This document shows positions 7,186-16,652 of a DNA stretch of 64,000 nucleotides, in pieces (positions within the stretch are counted from its first letter, which is position 1; each line of letters begins with the position of its first letter). Where the stretch lies: NCBI RefSeq assembly GCF_000739085.1, contig NZ_CP009110.1, positions 3,472,001 through 3,536,000 of the forward strand, given 5' to 3'. Below the pieces are notes generated by a model, which was given only the letters and a program-made list of their open reading frames with translations, was not told the DNA's origin and did not search any database. This DNA is from Amycolatopsis methanolica 239 (GTDB lineage: Bacteria > Actinomycetota > Actinomycetes > Mycobacteriales > Pseudonocardiaceae). The position numbers and the translations under genes are program-made.

Positions 7186-10100
7186 ATGGACACCCACCTC
7201 GAACCCGCCCTGATCGGCCGCGACCACCCGGCCGGCCTGCTGCGCGCCGAGATCGGGCGGGCGGTGGACAGCCACGGCGGGCTCGTGCTGGTCACCGGGG
7301 AGCCCGGGATCGGCAAGACCACGCTGGTCACCGGCGCGGCGGACGAGGCCCGCCGGCTGGGGGCGCTCGTCCTCGGCGGCGCGTGCTGGGACTCCGGCAG
7401 CGCGCCCGGCTACTGGCCGTGGGTGCAGGTGCTGCGCGGGCTGCGGCGCACCGCGACCGCGCAGGAGTGGGTAGCGGTCGAGCGGGAGGCCGGGGGCGGG
7501 CTGGCGGTGCTGCTGGGCGAGGCGGACCCGCGGGAGACGCCGGACGGATTCCGCCTGTACGACGCCGTCACCAGCGCGCTGGTCACCGCCTCGCACAGCC
7601 GTCCGGTCGTGGTCGCGCTGGACGACCTGCACTGGGCCGACTCCGCCTCCCTCAGGCTGCTCGAGTTCGCCGCCGGGCACACCTGGTTCGAGCGGCTCCT
7701 GCTGATCGGCACGTACCGCGACGCGGAGGTCGAGGTCGCCGACCACCCGCTGCGGCCGCTGCTGTCCTCCCTGGTCGCCAAAGCGCGCACGATCACGCTC
7801 ACCGGCCTGGCGCCGGACGAGGTCGGCAGGCTCATTGCCCGCACCGTGGGCGAGACCCCGGGCCAGGACGTCGTGGCCGAGGTGTACCGGCGCACCGGCG
7901 GCAACCCGTTCTTCGTCGAGCAGGCCGCGAGGCTGTGGCACAGCGGCGGATCGGTCACCGCGATCGCGCCCGGGGTGCGGGACGCGGTCCGCCGCCGCCT
8001 GTCGCTGCTGCCGGAACCGGTCGTCAGGCTGCTGACCACCGCCGCGGTGCTCGGGCAGCAGTTCCACCGCCAGGTGCTCGCCGCGGTCGCCGCGATCCCC
8101 GCCGCGCCCGCCGACCGGCTGCTCGACCAGGCCGTGTCCGCGCGGCTGGTCACCGTTCGTGGCGGCGGCCGGTTCGCCTTCGCCCACGACCTGGTGCGCG
8201 AGACGCTCTATGACTCCCTCGGCGAGGACGAGGCCCGCGAACGCCACGCCGCGGTGGTCACCGCGCTGGAGGGCACCCCCGCGCTCGCGGACCGGATCCT
8301 GCCCGCCGAAGCCGCGCGGCACGCCTACCTCGCCGGCCCGCTGGTGCCGCCGTCGCGGGCGGTGGACCTGCTCGTCGCGGCGGGGCGGGCCGCGTCCGGC
8401 CGGATGGCGTTCGAGGAAGCCATCGGGCACTTCCGCCGCGCCGCCGGCATCGCAGGCGAGCCGCGGCGTCGCGTGCTCGTGCTGCTCGAACTGGGCGGCG
8501 AGCTGCACCACTTCGACGAGACCGCCGAGGGCTGGGCGGTGTTCGAGGAGGCCGGCGCCCAGACTCGGGCACTGGGCGATGCGGAGCTGCTGGCCCGCGT
8601 GGCCCTGACCGCCTACCGCTGGGGCGACGACGCGGAGCGCGCCGACCTGAAGACGGGGCTGATGGCGGAGGCGCACCGCGCGCTGATCGGTCCGGGCGAG
8701 GCCGAGCGCCCCCTGGGGGACCGGGCCAGGGAGGTGATCGTCCAGCTGGGCAGGCTCGCCCGCGAGGACGGCGACGACGAGGCGCTCGGCTTCAGCCTGT
8801 CCACGCTGCACGACTCGATCTGGGGGCTGGGCACGGCCGCCGAGCGCGAAGCGCTGATGGCGGAGCTGGCGGAGGTCGCGCACCGCAGCGGGGACACCGA
8901 GACCGAGCAGTACGCCACCTCGCTGCGCTGGGTGGCGCTGCTGGAGCTGGCCGATCCGCGTTACTTCGACCAGATGCGGGCGTTCGTGACGCTCGCCGAG
9001 CGGGGCGACTCCCGCCGGATGCAGTTCGGCGCGCAGATCGACCAGAGCATCCTGGCCGGGTTCCAGGGCCGCTTCGCCGACGCGGAGGCCCTGTTCGACG
9101 GTGTCCTGTCGACGCCGGAACAGGTGCACCACAGCCACTTCCTGCCGATGCTGCGCCACCACCGGTGGTCGCTGCTGCTGCAGCAGGGCCGGTTCGACGA
9201 GCTCGCCGAGTTCCACGCCTCGCTCGGCCCCGGCGATCACCCCTACCCGGGACTGCTGGAGGCCACCACCGCGGCGCAGCGCGGCGATATGGCCGCGGCG
9301 GCCGGGTACCTGGCCGGGCTGGGGGAGCGGCCGCCGTTCCCGCGCTCGTACCTGCCGATGTTCCTCCGGTTGCAGGCGCAGACCGCGGCGGGCACCGGCG
9401 ACGCACGGCTGGCCGAGCGGGCCAGGGAAGCGATGCTGCCCTACGACGGGCAGTGGCTGGTGTCGGTGTTCGGGTTCGAGATCAGCGGCCCGGTGACCCT
9501 GTGGCTGGGGAAGCTGGCCGCGGCGGGGCGGTCCTGGGACGAGGCGCTGGCGCGGTACCGCGCGGCCGAGCGGTCGGCCGAGTCGATGCGGGCCCGCCCG
9601 TGGGTGCTGGAGGCCCGGCTGGCGCGGGCCGCCGCGCTGCTGGACCGAGCGGCGCCGGGCGACGAGCGGGAAGCCGCGGCGCTGCTGGACGCGGTCGCCG
9701 CCGAGGCGGCCGAGCTGGGCCTGCGGCACGTGCCGGAACGCGTGCGCCGCCTGCGCGCCCGGCGCGACGAGCCGGCCGCCACCGGGGAGTTCCGGTTCAC
9801 CGGCACGACGTGGACGCTCGCGCTGGCCGGGCGCACGGTGCACCTGCCGGACGCCAAAGGCCTGCGGGACCTGCACTTCCTGCTCAGCCGCCCGGGCACC
9901 GACGTGCCCGCGGTGCGGTTGCTGGACCCGGCGGGCGGCGAGGTGGTGGTGGCCGCCCGGCGCCTCGGCGGGGACGAGGTCCTCGACGACACGGCGAAGG
10001 CGGCCTACCGGCGCCGCCTCGCCGTGCTGGACGACGAGATCGACGCGGCGGCCGCCCGCGGCGACGACGACAGAGCCGCCCGGCTCGACAGCGAGCGGGC

Positions 10101-10329
10101 GGCCCTGCTGGCGGAACTGCGTGCCGCCGCCGGTCTCGGCGGGCGCACCCGGCGTCTCGGGGACGAGGCCGAGCGCGCCCGCAAGACCGTGACCGCCCGG
10201 ATCCGGGACACGCTGCGCCGGCTGGACGGTCGCCACCCCCAGCTCGCCGAGCACCTGCGGGCGACCGTCTCGACCGGCGCGAGCTGCCGCTACGACCCGG
10301 GCGACCCCGGCATCACCTGGCGGTTCTGA
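7186..10329 (+). CDS. Large AAA/STAND-type ATPase, LuxR-regulator-like without the HTH
   Basis: A 1047-aa protein. Walker A GEPGIGKTT (about residue 38) and Walker B VVVALDDLHWAD (about 140) define the AAA ATPase module found in large LuxR (LAL) and SARP regulators. DLVRETLYDSLGEDEARERH and the following helical stretches resemble the tetratricopeptide-like middle of these proteins. The C-terminus, ending in STGASCRYDPGDPGITWRF, does not contain a LuxR helix-turn-helix. It may therefore sense or transduce without binding DNA by a known domain. The ATG at 7186 is preferred because the P-loop then sits at the usual distance; upstream codons overlap the AraC gene. It is convergent with the exporter genes that follow. 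Confidence 0.8.
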   Translation: MDTHLEPALIGRDHPAGLLRAEIGRAVDSHGGLVLVTGEPGIGKTTLVTGAADEARRLGALVLGGACWDSGSAPGYWPWVQVLRGLRRTATAQEWVAVEREAGGGLAVLLGEADPRETPDGFRLYDAVTSALVTASHSRPVVVALDDLHWADSASLRLLEFAAGHTWFERLLLIGTYRDAEVEVADHPLRPLLSSLVAKARTITLTGLAPDEVGRLIARTVGETPGQDVVAEVYRRTGGNPFFVEQAARLWHSGGSVTAIAPGVRDAVRRRLSLLPEPVVRLLTTAAVLGQQFHRQVLAAVAAIPAAPADRLLDQAVSARLVTVRGGGRFAFAHDLVRETLYDSLGEDEARERHAAVVTALEGTPALADRILPAEAARHAYLAGPLVPPSRAVDLLVAAGRAASGRMAFEEAIGHFRRAAGIAGEPRRRVLVLLELGGELHHFDETAEGWAVFEEAGAQTRALGDAELLARVALTAYRWGDDAERADLKTGLMAEAHRALIGPGEAERPLGDRAREVIVQLGRLAREDGDDEALGFSLSTLHDSIWGLGTAAEREALMAELAEVAHRSGDTETEQYATSLRWVALLELADPRYFDQMRAFVTLAERGDSRRMQFGAQIDQSILAGFQGRFADAEALFDGVLSTPEQVHHSHFLPMLRHHRWSLLLQQGRFDELAEFHASLGPGDHPYPGLLEATTAAQRGDMAAAAGYLAGLGERPPFPRSYLPMFLRLQAQTAAGTGDARLAERAREAMLPYDGQWLVSVFGFEISGPVTLWLGKLAAAGRSWDEALARYRAAERSAESMRARPWVLEARLARAAALLDRAAPGDEREAAALLDAVAAEAAELGLRHVPERVRRLRARRDEPAATGEFRFTGTTWTLALAGRTVHLPDAKGLRDLHFLLSRPGTDVPAVRLLDPAGGEVVVAARRLGGDEVLDDTAKAAYRRRLAVLDDEIDAAAARGDDDRAARLDSERAALLAELRAAAGLGGRTRRLGDEAERARKTVTARIRDTLRRLDGRHPQLAEHLRATVSTGASCRYDPGDPGITWRF

Positions 10330-10333
10330 CGGC

Positions 10334-11179
10334 TCACTTGCGGTTGTAGAGCCGCATCGTGAGCGTGCCGAACACCGCGAGCAGCGCGCCGCTGGCGATG
10401 AACGTCCACGTGATGTCGCTGCCGTCCGGGGCGCCCATCATCAGGCCGCGGACCGCGTCGGACAGGATCGTCACCGGGTTGACGTTGACGAACACCTGCA
10501 GCCAGCCGGGCATCGTGGCCGGGTCGACGAACACGCTGGACAGGAATGTCAGCGGGAACAGCACCATCATGCTGACGCTCATCACCGACTTCTCGGTGCG
10601 CAGCAGCAGCCCGAACATGGTCCAGATCCAGGAGAACGCGAACGAGAACACCAGCAACAGACCGATGCCGGCGAGCACGCCGCCGACTCCGCCGGCCGGG
10701 CGGAATCCGAGGATCAGCCCGACCGAGAGGATGACCGCCGACGCCGTGCTGTAGCGGAACACGTCGCCCAGCAGCGCGCCGACCAGCGCGGCGGGCCGCC
10801 AGATCGGCAGCGTGCGGAACCGGTCGAACACGCCCTTCTCGATGTCGATGTTCACGCCCAGCCCGGTGTACATCGTGATCATCACGACGCTCATGACCAG
10901 GATCCCGGGCAGCAGGAACTGCAGGTACTGGGTGGTCGACCCGGCCAGCGCGCCGCCGAACAAGTAGGTGAACATCAGCGTCATCATGATCGGGAACGCG
11001 GTGACGTCGAACAGCTGCTCGGGCACGTGCTTGATCTTCAGCATGGCCCGCCAGCCGAACGTCAGCGACGCCGACAGCGCGCTGGGCCGCTGCGGCTGCT
11101 CGCCGGCGTCGAGCACGGCGTGCAGGCTTTCGGCGGCCGGGGTGTAGGCCGGGGACGTGTCCGTCGTGGTCGCGGTCAT
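10334..11179 (-). CDS. ABC-2 type exporter permease (DrrB-like)
   Basis: A 281-aa membrane protein with about six hydrophobic helices and the ABC-2 core ([20 protein letters not shown], then [20 protein letters not shown]). DrrB-like permeases pair with a DrrA-like ATPase to export hydrophobic drugs such as anthracyclines. The start ATG overlaps the stop of the upstream ATPase gene by ATGA, so the two are translationally coupled. The hydrophilic N-terminus (about 60 aa) is cytoplasmic. No drug-biosynthesis genes are adjacent, so the substrate remains open. Confidence 0.88.
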   Translation of the reverse strand: MTATTTDTSPAYTPAAESLHAVLDAGEQPQRPSALSASLTFGWRAMLKIKHVPEQLFDVTAFPIMMTLMFTYLFGGALAGSTTQYLQFLLPGILVMSVVMITMYTGLGVNIDIEKGVFDRFRTLPIWRPAALVGALLGDVFRYSTASAVILSVGLILGFRPAGGVGGVLAGIGLLLVFSFAFSWIWTMFGLLLRTEKSVMSVSMMVLFPLTFLSSVFVDPATMPGWLQVFVNVNPVTILSDAVRGLMMGAPDGSDITWTFIASGALLAVFGTLTMRLYNRK

Positions 11180-12153
11180 GCCGCTGCCTCCTCTTCCGTG
11201 GGGTGGTCGGTGAGGGCCAGGAACACCTCGTCGAGGCTGGGCTGGCCGAGGGAGAAGTCGTCGACGGTGATGCCGGCCTGCGCCAGGTCGGACAGCGCGC
11301 GGGCGGCGTGCTCGGCCGCGCCGAGGTCGGACTCGCCACCGCCGATGCGCGCGGTCAGCGACACCGGATCGCCACCCAGCTCCACAGTGGAGCCGAGCGC
11401 GCGGGCCATCACCCGCTGCGCCTCGGCGCGCTGGGCGCCGTCACGCAGGCGGACGTGGATCGAGCCGGCGCCGACGGAGGCCTTCAGGTCGCCGGGGGTG
11501 CCCTCGGCGATCACCTTGCCGTGGTCGATGACCGCGATCCGCCCGGCGAGGTGGTCGGCCTCGTCGAGGTACTGGGTGGTGAGCAGGACGGTGGTGCCCT
11601 GGGCGACGATGATCCGCACGATGTCCCACACCTGGTTGCGGCTGCGCGGGTCCAGGCCGGTGGTCGGCTCGTCCAGGAACAGCACGTCCGGGGTGCGCAG
11701 GATGCTTGCCGCGATGTCGATGCGCCGCCGCATGCCGCCGGAGTAGTTCTTCACCTGCCTGCCGCCGGCGTCGGTCAGGCCGAACGCCTCCAGCAGCTGG
11801 TCGGCGCGGCGCCGCGCGGCCGGTTTGCGGTGGCCCAGCAGGCGGCCCAGCAGCACGAGGTTCTCGATGCCGGTCAGGTCCTCGTCGATCGAGGCGTACT
11901 GGCCGGTGAGGCTCACCCGCTGCCGCACCGCGTCCGGTTCGCGCAGCACGTCGTGGCCGAACACCCTGGCCTGCCCGCCGTCGGGCCGGAGCAGGGTGGC
12001 CAGCATCCGCACCGCGGTGGTCTTGCCCGCGCCGTTCGGTCCGAGCACGCCGTACACGGTGCCGGCGGGCACGGCCAGATCGACGCCGTCCACGGCGCGG
12101 GTCTTGCCGAACACCTTGACCAGCCCGGACGTTTCGATCGCCAGGTCGCTCAT
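11176..12153 (-). CDS. Daunorubicin-resistance-type ABC transporter ATPase (DrrA-like)
   Basis: A 325-aa nucleotide-binding subunit with Walker [15 protein letters not shown] (about residue 40), signature [17 protein letters not shown], Walker [13 protein letters not shown] and a C-terminal DUF4162-like region ending [17 protein letters not shown], the usual DrrA layout. The ATG at 12153 follows GGAAGGAAGGACC; an earlier in-frame start at 12222 has no family support. First gene of a two-gene operon with the permease, 17 bases from the FMN reductase gene on the same strand, so the three may share a transcript. Confidence 0.9.
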   Translation of the reverse strand: MSDLAIETSGLVKVFGKTRAVDGVDLAVPAGTVYGVLGPNGAGKTTAVRMLATLLRPDGGQARVFGHDVLREPDAVRQRVSLTGQYASIDEDLTGIENLVLLGRLLGHRKPAARRRADQLLEAFGLTDAGGRQVKNYSGGMRRRIDIAASILRTPDVLFLDEPTTGLDPRSRNQVWDIVRIIVAQGTTVLLTTQYLDEADHLAGRIAVIDHGKVIAEGTPGDLKASVGAGSIHVRLRDGAQRAEAQRVMARALGSTVELGGDPVSLTARIGGGESDLGAAEHAARALSDLAQAGITVDDFSLGQPSLDEVFLALTDHPTEEEAAA

Positions 12154-12170
12154 GGTCCTTCCTTCCTTGT

Positions 12171-12731
12171 TCACGCTACGTAGGGGCGGGCCCGGCGGGC
12201 GGCGCGCAGCGCGCGGCCCCACCAGACGAGCTGGTCGAGCATCGGGCCGGCCGCGTGGCGGACGGCCTCGTCACGCGGGCCGCCGTCGGGCCCCATGTCG
12301 AAGAGGTTGAAGCTCACGGTGTTGCGCAGGGTCACGGTGTGCAGCTCGGTGAACACCACACGGAGCTGCTCGACCGCGTACAGTCCGGCGCAGCTGCAGC
12401 CGTAGGACACGAACGCCACCGGTTTGGCCTGCCACTCGTCGTAGGCGAAGTCGATCGCCTGCTTCAGGGAGGCCGGGAAGCTGCGGTTGTACTCCGGGGT
12501 GACGACGACGAACCCGTCCGCGCGGTCGATCTGGGAGGTGAAGGCCGTCATCGCCGGGGTGGCGCGGGCGGGGTAGCGGGCCGGGAAGTCGAACTCCGCG
12601 AGGTCCACCACGGACAGGTCGAGGTCGTCGCGCTCGCCCGCGGTGCGGGCGAACCACTGCCCGACCCGCTGCCCGGCGCGGCCCTCCCGGGTGCTCCCGA
12701 TCAGGACCAGGCCCCTCAGCACGTCCTCCAT
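12171..12731 (-). CDS. NADPH-dependent FMN reductase
   Basis: A 186-aa flavodoxin-fold oxidoreductase. [15 protein letters not shown] forms the FMN phosphate loop, and [20 protein letters not shown] is the hallmark second flavin loop. Such enzymes reduce FMN, quinones or azo compounds using NAD(P)H. The ATG is preceded by GGGAGGAGG. It lies just upstream of the DrrAB-like exporter genes, same strand, which suggests a redox or detoxification partner, though this is only positional. Confidence 0.88.
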   Translation of the reverse strand: MEDVLRGLVLIGSTREGRAGQRVGQWFARTAGERDDLDLSVVDLAEFDFPARYPARATPAMTAFTSQIDRADGFVVVTPEYNRSFPASLKQAIDFAYDEWQAKPVAFVSYGCSCAGLYAVEQLRVVFTELHTVTLRNTVSFNLFDMGPDGGPRDEAVRHAAGPMLDQLVWWGRALRAARRARPYVA

Positions 12732-12786
12732 GGCGGCCTCCTCCCGTTCTCGACCGGGAGGCGCTAGATCGGCCGCTGGATCGGAT

Positions 12787-13303
12787 CTAGCGGGCGGGGC
12801 TCCGAAACCGGAACCGGCCTCGCGGCTGCCGGGCGCCGTCGAAGACAGCGAGCCACGGCTCGGTGAGCCGCGCCAGCAGCGGCAGCGCGGCCTCGACCGA
12901 CCGCACCAGCACGGCGGCCTCCCGCGGGCCCGCGCCCATCGCGAGCGCCGACGTCCTCACCGAAGCGGCCGTCGTAGGGCAAGCACGACCCCGGCCACCC
13001 CCGCCGCAGGGCCGCGATCAGCCCGGTGAGCGGCTGGAGCGGGTCGGGCCGCAGGTACTCGAACCCGTCGTGGTGGTGGCAGCGTTCGAACCGGACCTCC
13101 ATCGCGGGTTGCCGCTCCAGCACATCCGCCAGCGCCGTGACGGTGGCCTCGTGCAGGTCGGCGGCCGGGCGGAACGGGTACAGCAGCGAGATGTGCGCGG
13201 GCAGGCCCGGGCGGGCGGCCGGCGACAGTTCGGCCGCACGAGCCAGCAGCGGGTCGGCGGCCGGCACCGGGATCGCCAGCACACTGCGTCCGCGCTCGGT
13301 CAT
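12787..13303 (-). pseudogene. 2'-5' RNA ligase-superfamily protein, disrupted
   Basis: The first half contains PAHISLLYPF, the first HxS/T motif of the 2H phosphoesterase/2'-5' RNA ligase superfamily, and continues to GSCLPYDGRFGEDV. The frame then turns into low-complexity Arg/Gly/Ala. Shifting by one base at about 12960 recovers a plausible ending, LAMGAGPREAAVLVRSVEAA to FRFRSPAR, stopping at TAG 12787-12789. The second HxT motif, expected just before LAMGAGP, is absent, so a short deletion removed it and changed the frame. With one of the two catalytic histidines lost, activity is unlikely. A sequencing error could explain the shift but not easily the missing motif. Confidence 0.6.
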
Positions 13304-13368
13304 GGACCGGTTCCACCGCGGATTCCGGCCCCAGCGGAAACGATCTCGCGCGGGTTACGCTCGACCGC

Positions 13369-14922
13369 GTGACGGAGCTGTCCTTCGAGCCGCTGTCGCC
13401 GGTGTCCTTCCTGGAGCGGGCGGAGGCGGCCCACGGTGACCGGACCGGGGTGGTCGACGGGGAGCGGCGCTTCACCTACGCCGAACTGGCCGACCGGTGC
13501 CGCCGGCTGGCCGGGGCGCTCGCGCCGCGCGCGCGGGGGCGGCCGGTCGCCGTCCTCGCGCCGAACACGCACGTGCTGCTGGAGGCCAACTTCGGGGTGC
13601 CGTGGGCCGGGGTGCCGCTGGTCGCGGTCAACACCCGCCTGTCCGCGGGCGAGATCGCCTGGATCCTCCAGCACTGCGAGGCCGCGGTGCTGGTGCACGA
13701 CCCGGTGTTCGACGACCTCGTCGCCGAGGTGCTGGCCAGGCTGGACAGGCCGGTCGAGGTGATCCGCGCGGGGGAGGAGTACGAGGAGCTGCTCGCCGGT
13801 GCGACCCCGCGGGCCGAGGCGCCGCGCGACGAGCGCGGCCTGCTGTCGATCAACTACACCTCGGGCACGACCGGTCGCCCGAAGGGCGTGATGTATCACC
13901 ACCGCGGGGCGTACCTGCAGGCGCTGGCGATGGTCGGGCACACCGGTCTCTCCCCGTCGTCGGTGCACCTGTGGACGCTGCCGATGTTCCACTGCAACGG
14001 CTGGTGCTTCCCGTGGGCGGTGACCGCGGCCGCGGCGACGCACGTCTGCCTGCCGAAGGTCGAGCCGGGCCTGGTGTGGCGGCTGATCCGCGATGAGGGC
14101 GTCACCCACCTCAACGGCGCCCCGACCGTGCTGTCGATGCTCGCCTACGCGCCGGAGGCCGCGCCGGTCGCGCACCCGGTCCGCGTCGCCACCGGGGGCG
14201 CCCCGCCGACCCCGGCGATCCTGCGCCGCATGGGGGAGCTGGGCTTCGACGTCACGCACCTCTACGGCCTCACCGAAACGTTCGGGCCGATCATGATCTG
14301 CGACTGGCGTCCGGAGTGGAACGCGCTGGACACCGCCACACAGGCCCGGCTCAAGGCGCGGCAGGGCGTGGGGAACCTGGTGGCCTGCCGGGCCCGGGTC
14401 GTGGCCGAGGACGGATCGGACGTGCCCGCCGACGGCGTGACCACCGGAGAGATCGCGGTGCGTGGCAACAACGTCATGCTCGGCTACTACCGGGATCCCG
14501 ATGCCACCGCCCAGGCCGCGCCGGACGGCTGGTTCCGCACCGGCGATCTCGGCGTGATGCACCCGGACGGCTACGTCGAACTGCGTGACCGCAGCAAGGA
14601 CGTGATCATCTCCGGCGGCGAGAACATCGCCAGCGTCGAGGTGGAGCAGGCGATCGCCGACCACCCGGCCGTGCTGGAGGTCGCCGTGATCGCGGTGCCG
14701 GACGACCACTGGGGCGAGGTGCCCGCGGCCTACGTGACCCTGCACGACGGGGCGTCGGCGACCGCCGAGGAGATCGTCGAGTTCGTCCGGGGGAGGATCG
14801 CGCGGTTCAAGGCACCCAGGCGGGTGGTGTTCGGGCCGCTGCCCAAGACGTCCACCGGGAAGATCCAGAAATACGTGCTGCGCGACCAGGCGTGGGCCGG
14901 CCGCGCGTCGCGTATCCGATGA
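13369..14922 (+). CDS. Acyl-CoA synthetase (AMP-forming)
   Basis: A 517-aa member of the ANL adenylate-forming superfamily. The P-loop YTSGTTGRPKGVMYHH (about 161), the A5 motif HLYGLTETFGP, the A7 segment WFRTGDLGVMHPDGYVELRD, the hinge and SGGENIASVEVE, and the catalytic lysine in KTSTGKIQKYVL are all present and in order. It activates a carboxylic acid to its AMP ester and then the CoA thioester; the short N-terminus and SxNYTSGTTG form resemble medium/short-chain or aromatic acyl-CoA synthetases, but chain length cannot be read from sequence. Starts with GTG. Next gene is the 38-aa peptide 74 bases on. Confidence 0.9.
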   Translation: MTELSFEPLSPVSFLERAEAAHGDRTGVVDGERRFTYAELADRCRRLAGALAPRARGRPVAVLAPNTHVLLEANFGVPWAGVPLVAVNTRLSAGEIAWILQHCEAAVLVHDPVFDDLVAEVLARLDRPVEVIRAGEEYEELLAGATPRAEAPRDERGLLSINYTSGTTGRPKGVMYHHRGAYLQALAMVGHTGLSPSSVHLWTLPMFHCNGWCFPWAVTAAAATHVCLPKVEPGLVWRLIRDEGVTHLNGAPTVLSMLAYAPEAAPVAHPVRVATGGAPPTPAILRRMGELGFDVTHLYGLTETFGPIMICDWRPEWNALDTATQARLKARQGVGNLVACRARVVAEDGSDVPADGVTTGEIAVRGNNVMLGYYRDPDATAQAAPDGWFRTGDLGVMHPDGYVELRDRSKDVIISGGENIASVEVEQAIADHPAVLEVAVIAVPDDHWGEVPAAYVTLHDGASATAEEIVEFVRGRIARFKAPRRVVFGPLPKTSTGKIQKYVLRDQAWAGRASRIR

Positions 14923-14996
14923 GTAACGACACGGGTTAGCGGTCCACCCGGCGGGGTAGCCGGGGAGCAACGAACGCTAGGCAGGGGTGGGCGCGA

Positions 14997-15113
14997 ATGT
15001 TGTGGCTGATGTTGCTCGTACCGATCGTGATCCTGGTCTTCGCGGTGAGCCTGCAGAAGTTCGAGGCCGTCATGCTCGGGACCGACCCGCGGGACCGCCG
15101 TCGCTATCGATGA
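14997..15113 (+). CDS. 38-aa single-span membrane peptide upstream of a DevR-type regulator
   Basis: A short open frame starting at ATG 14997 (MLWLMLLVPIVILVFAVSLQ, then KFEAVMLG) with one hydrophobic helix of about 17 residues followed by a charged tail ending DRRRYR. GGCAGGGGTGG supplies a ribosome site. It stops nine bases before the response-regulator start, so translation is probably coupled. The size, topology and proximity suggest a real small membrane protein. No function is known to me; a role in signalling to the regulator is inference only. Confidence 0.6.
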   Translation: MLWLMLLVPIVILVFAVSLQKFEAVMLGTDPRDRRRYR

Positions 15114-15122
15114 GGTGAGGGG

Positions 15123-15770
15123 ATGATCACGGTCTTCCTGGTCGACGACCACGAGGTGGTGCGGCGCGGGGTCGCGGACCTGGTGGAGGCCGATCCGGAG
15201 CTGACCGTGGTGGGCGAGGCCTCGACGATGGGCGAGGCGCTGACGCGGATCCCGGCGGTGCGGCCGGACGTGGCGGTGCTGGACCTGCGGCTGCCCGACG
15301 GCAGCGGCATCGAGCTGTGCCGGGAACTACGGTCCCGGATGCCGGAGCTGCACTGCCTGATCCTCACGTCCTACACCGACGAGCAGGCGATGCTCGACGC
15401 GATCATGGCCGGCGCGGGCGGGTACGTGGTGAAGGACGTGCGCGGCATGGAACTGGTGTCGGCGGTGCGGCAGGTCGGGGCCGGGAAATCGTTGCTGGAC
15501 AACCGGGCGGCCTCCGCGTTGATGTCCCGGATCCGAGACGAGGCCGGGTCGGCCGGCCCGGTGTCGCGGCTGTCGGAGCAGGAACGCAAGCTACTCGACC
15601 TGATCGGCGAAGGGCTGACCAACCGCGAGATCGCCGAACGCATGTTCCTGGCCGAGAAGACCGTGAAGAACTACGTGTCGCGGCTGCTGCACAAGCTCGG
15701 GATGCAGCGGCGCACGCAGGCGGCCGTGCTGGCCACGAGCCTGCGCCGGGACCGGCCGGGCCGCCGGTAG
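15123..15770 (+). CDS. NarL/DevR-family response regulator (first of two)
   Basis: A 215-aa regulator with a receiver domain (acidic pair D8/D9, phospho-acceptor D54 in [12 protein letters not shown]82 and K104) and a LuxR-type HTH ([21 protein letters not shown]). The HTH segment closely follows the mycobacterial DevR/DosR sequence, and the residue numbering of D54, T82 and K104 is the same. No histidine kinase is adjacent; the nearest is the DevS-like kinase at 46384. It may therefore be served by that kinase or be an orphan. It forms a pair with the 38-aa peptide upstream. Confidence 0.88.
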   Translation: MITVFLVDDHEVVRRGVADLVEADPELTVVGEASTMGEALTRIPAVRPDVAVLDLRLPDGSGIELCRELRSRMPELHCLILTSYTDEQAMLDAIMAGAGGYVVKDVRGMELVSAVRQVGAGKSLLDNRAASALMSRIRDEAGSAGPVSRLSEQERKLLDLIGEGLTNREIAERMFLAEKTVKNYVSRLLHKLGMQRRTQAAVLATSLRRDRPGRR

Positions 15771-15798
15771 CGGCGGCCCGGCCGCGGGTCTTCCGGCG

Positions 15799-16632
15799 TC
15801 AGCGGACGTTGAAGGTGTCCGGGTCGGGCCCGGTCCGCAGGCCCTTCTCCAGCTTCGCCAGCTCGGCGAGGTCGCTTTCGTCGAGCTCGAAGCCGAACAC
15901 GTCGAGGTTCTCCTTGATCCGGGACGGCGTGACCGACTTCGGGATCACGACGTTGCCCAGCTGCAGGTGCCAGCGCAGCACGATCTGCGCCGGGGTGCGG
16001 CCGTGCTTGTCCGCGAGCGCGGTGACGGTCTGCTCGCCGAGCAGGTCGCCGCCCTTGGCCAGCGGGCTCCACGCCTCGGTCACGATGCCGTGCTGGGCGT
16101 GGTACTCCCGCAGCTCGGCCTGCTGCAGGTAGGGGTGCAGCTCGATCTGGTTGACCGCGGGCACGATCTGGCTCTCCTGCGCCAGCCGTTCCAGGTGGTC
16201 CGGCTGGAAGTTGGACACGCCGATCGCGCGGATGCGGCTGTCGGAGTAGAGGCGCTCGAACGCGCGCCAGCTGGCGGCGTAGCGGTCGGCCTCCGGGACC
16301 GGCCAGTGGATCAGGTACAGGTCCAGGTACTCCAGGCCCAGATCGGCCATGCTCTTGTCGAACGCCCGCAGCGTCTCGTCGTAGCCCTGGTCGGAGTTCC
16401 ACAGCTTGGTGGTGACGAACAGCTCCTCGCGCGCGATGCCGGACTGGGCCAGCGCCTTGCCCACCGCGGCCTCGTTGGCGTAGGCGGTCGCGGTGTCGAT
16501 GCTGCGGTATCCGGCCTCCAGGGCCGCGGTGACCGCCTGGGTGGTCTCGTCGGCGGGGACCTGGAAGACCCCGTAGCCCACCTGCGGCATGTGCACGCCG
16601 TTGTTCAGTTCGACCGTGGGAATGGCGGTCAT
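15799..16632 (-). CDS. Aldo/keto reductase
   Basis: A 277-aa (beta/alpha)8-barrel NADPH oxidoreductase. The catalytic tetrad is visible: D46 and Y51 (DTATAYANEAAVG), K76 (VTTKLW) and H109 (LIHWPVP). The NADPH site is IPKSVTPSRIKENLDVF. It is of the 2,5-diketo-gluconate reductase type. The ATG at 16632 is preceded by AAAGGAAAGAC; an ATG 24 bases earlier would overlap the ribosome site and is less likely. It is 20 bases downstream of the MFS exporter, so both are likely co-transcribed and controlled by the divergent MarR regulator. Confidence 0.92.
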   Translation of the reverse strand: MTAIPTVELNNGVHMPQVGYGVFQVPADETTQAVTAALEAGYRSIDTATAYANEAAVGKALAQSGIAREELFVTTKLWNSDQGYDETLRAFDKSMADLGLEYLDLYLIHWPVPEADRYAASWRAFERLYSDSRIRAIGVSNFQPDHLERLAQESQIVPAVNQIELHPYLQQAELREYHAQHGIVTEAWSPLAKGGDLLGEQTVTALADKHGRTPAQIVLRWHLQLGNVVIPKSVTPSRIKENLDVFGFELDESDLAELAKLEKGLRTGPDPDTFNVR

Positions 16633-16652
16633 GTCTTTCCTTTCGCTGTCGT

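Noticed and set aside
7171-10254. 1027-codon minus-strand open frame opposite the AAA ATPase
   Set aside because: Antisense shadow of a high-GC gene; composition is Gln/Arg/Gly-rich with no recognisable domain.
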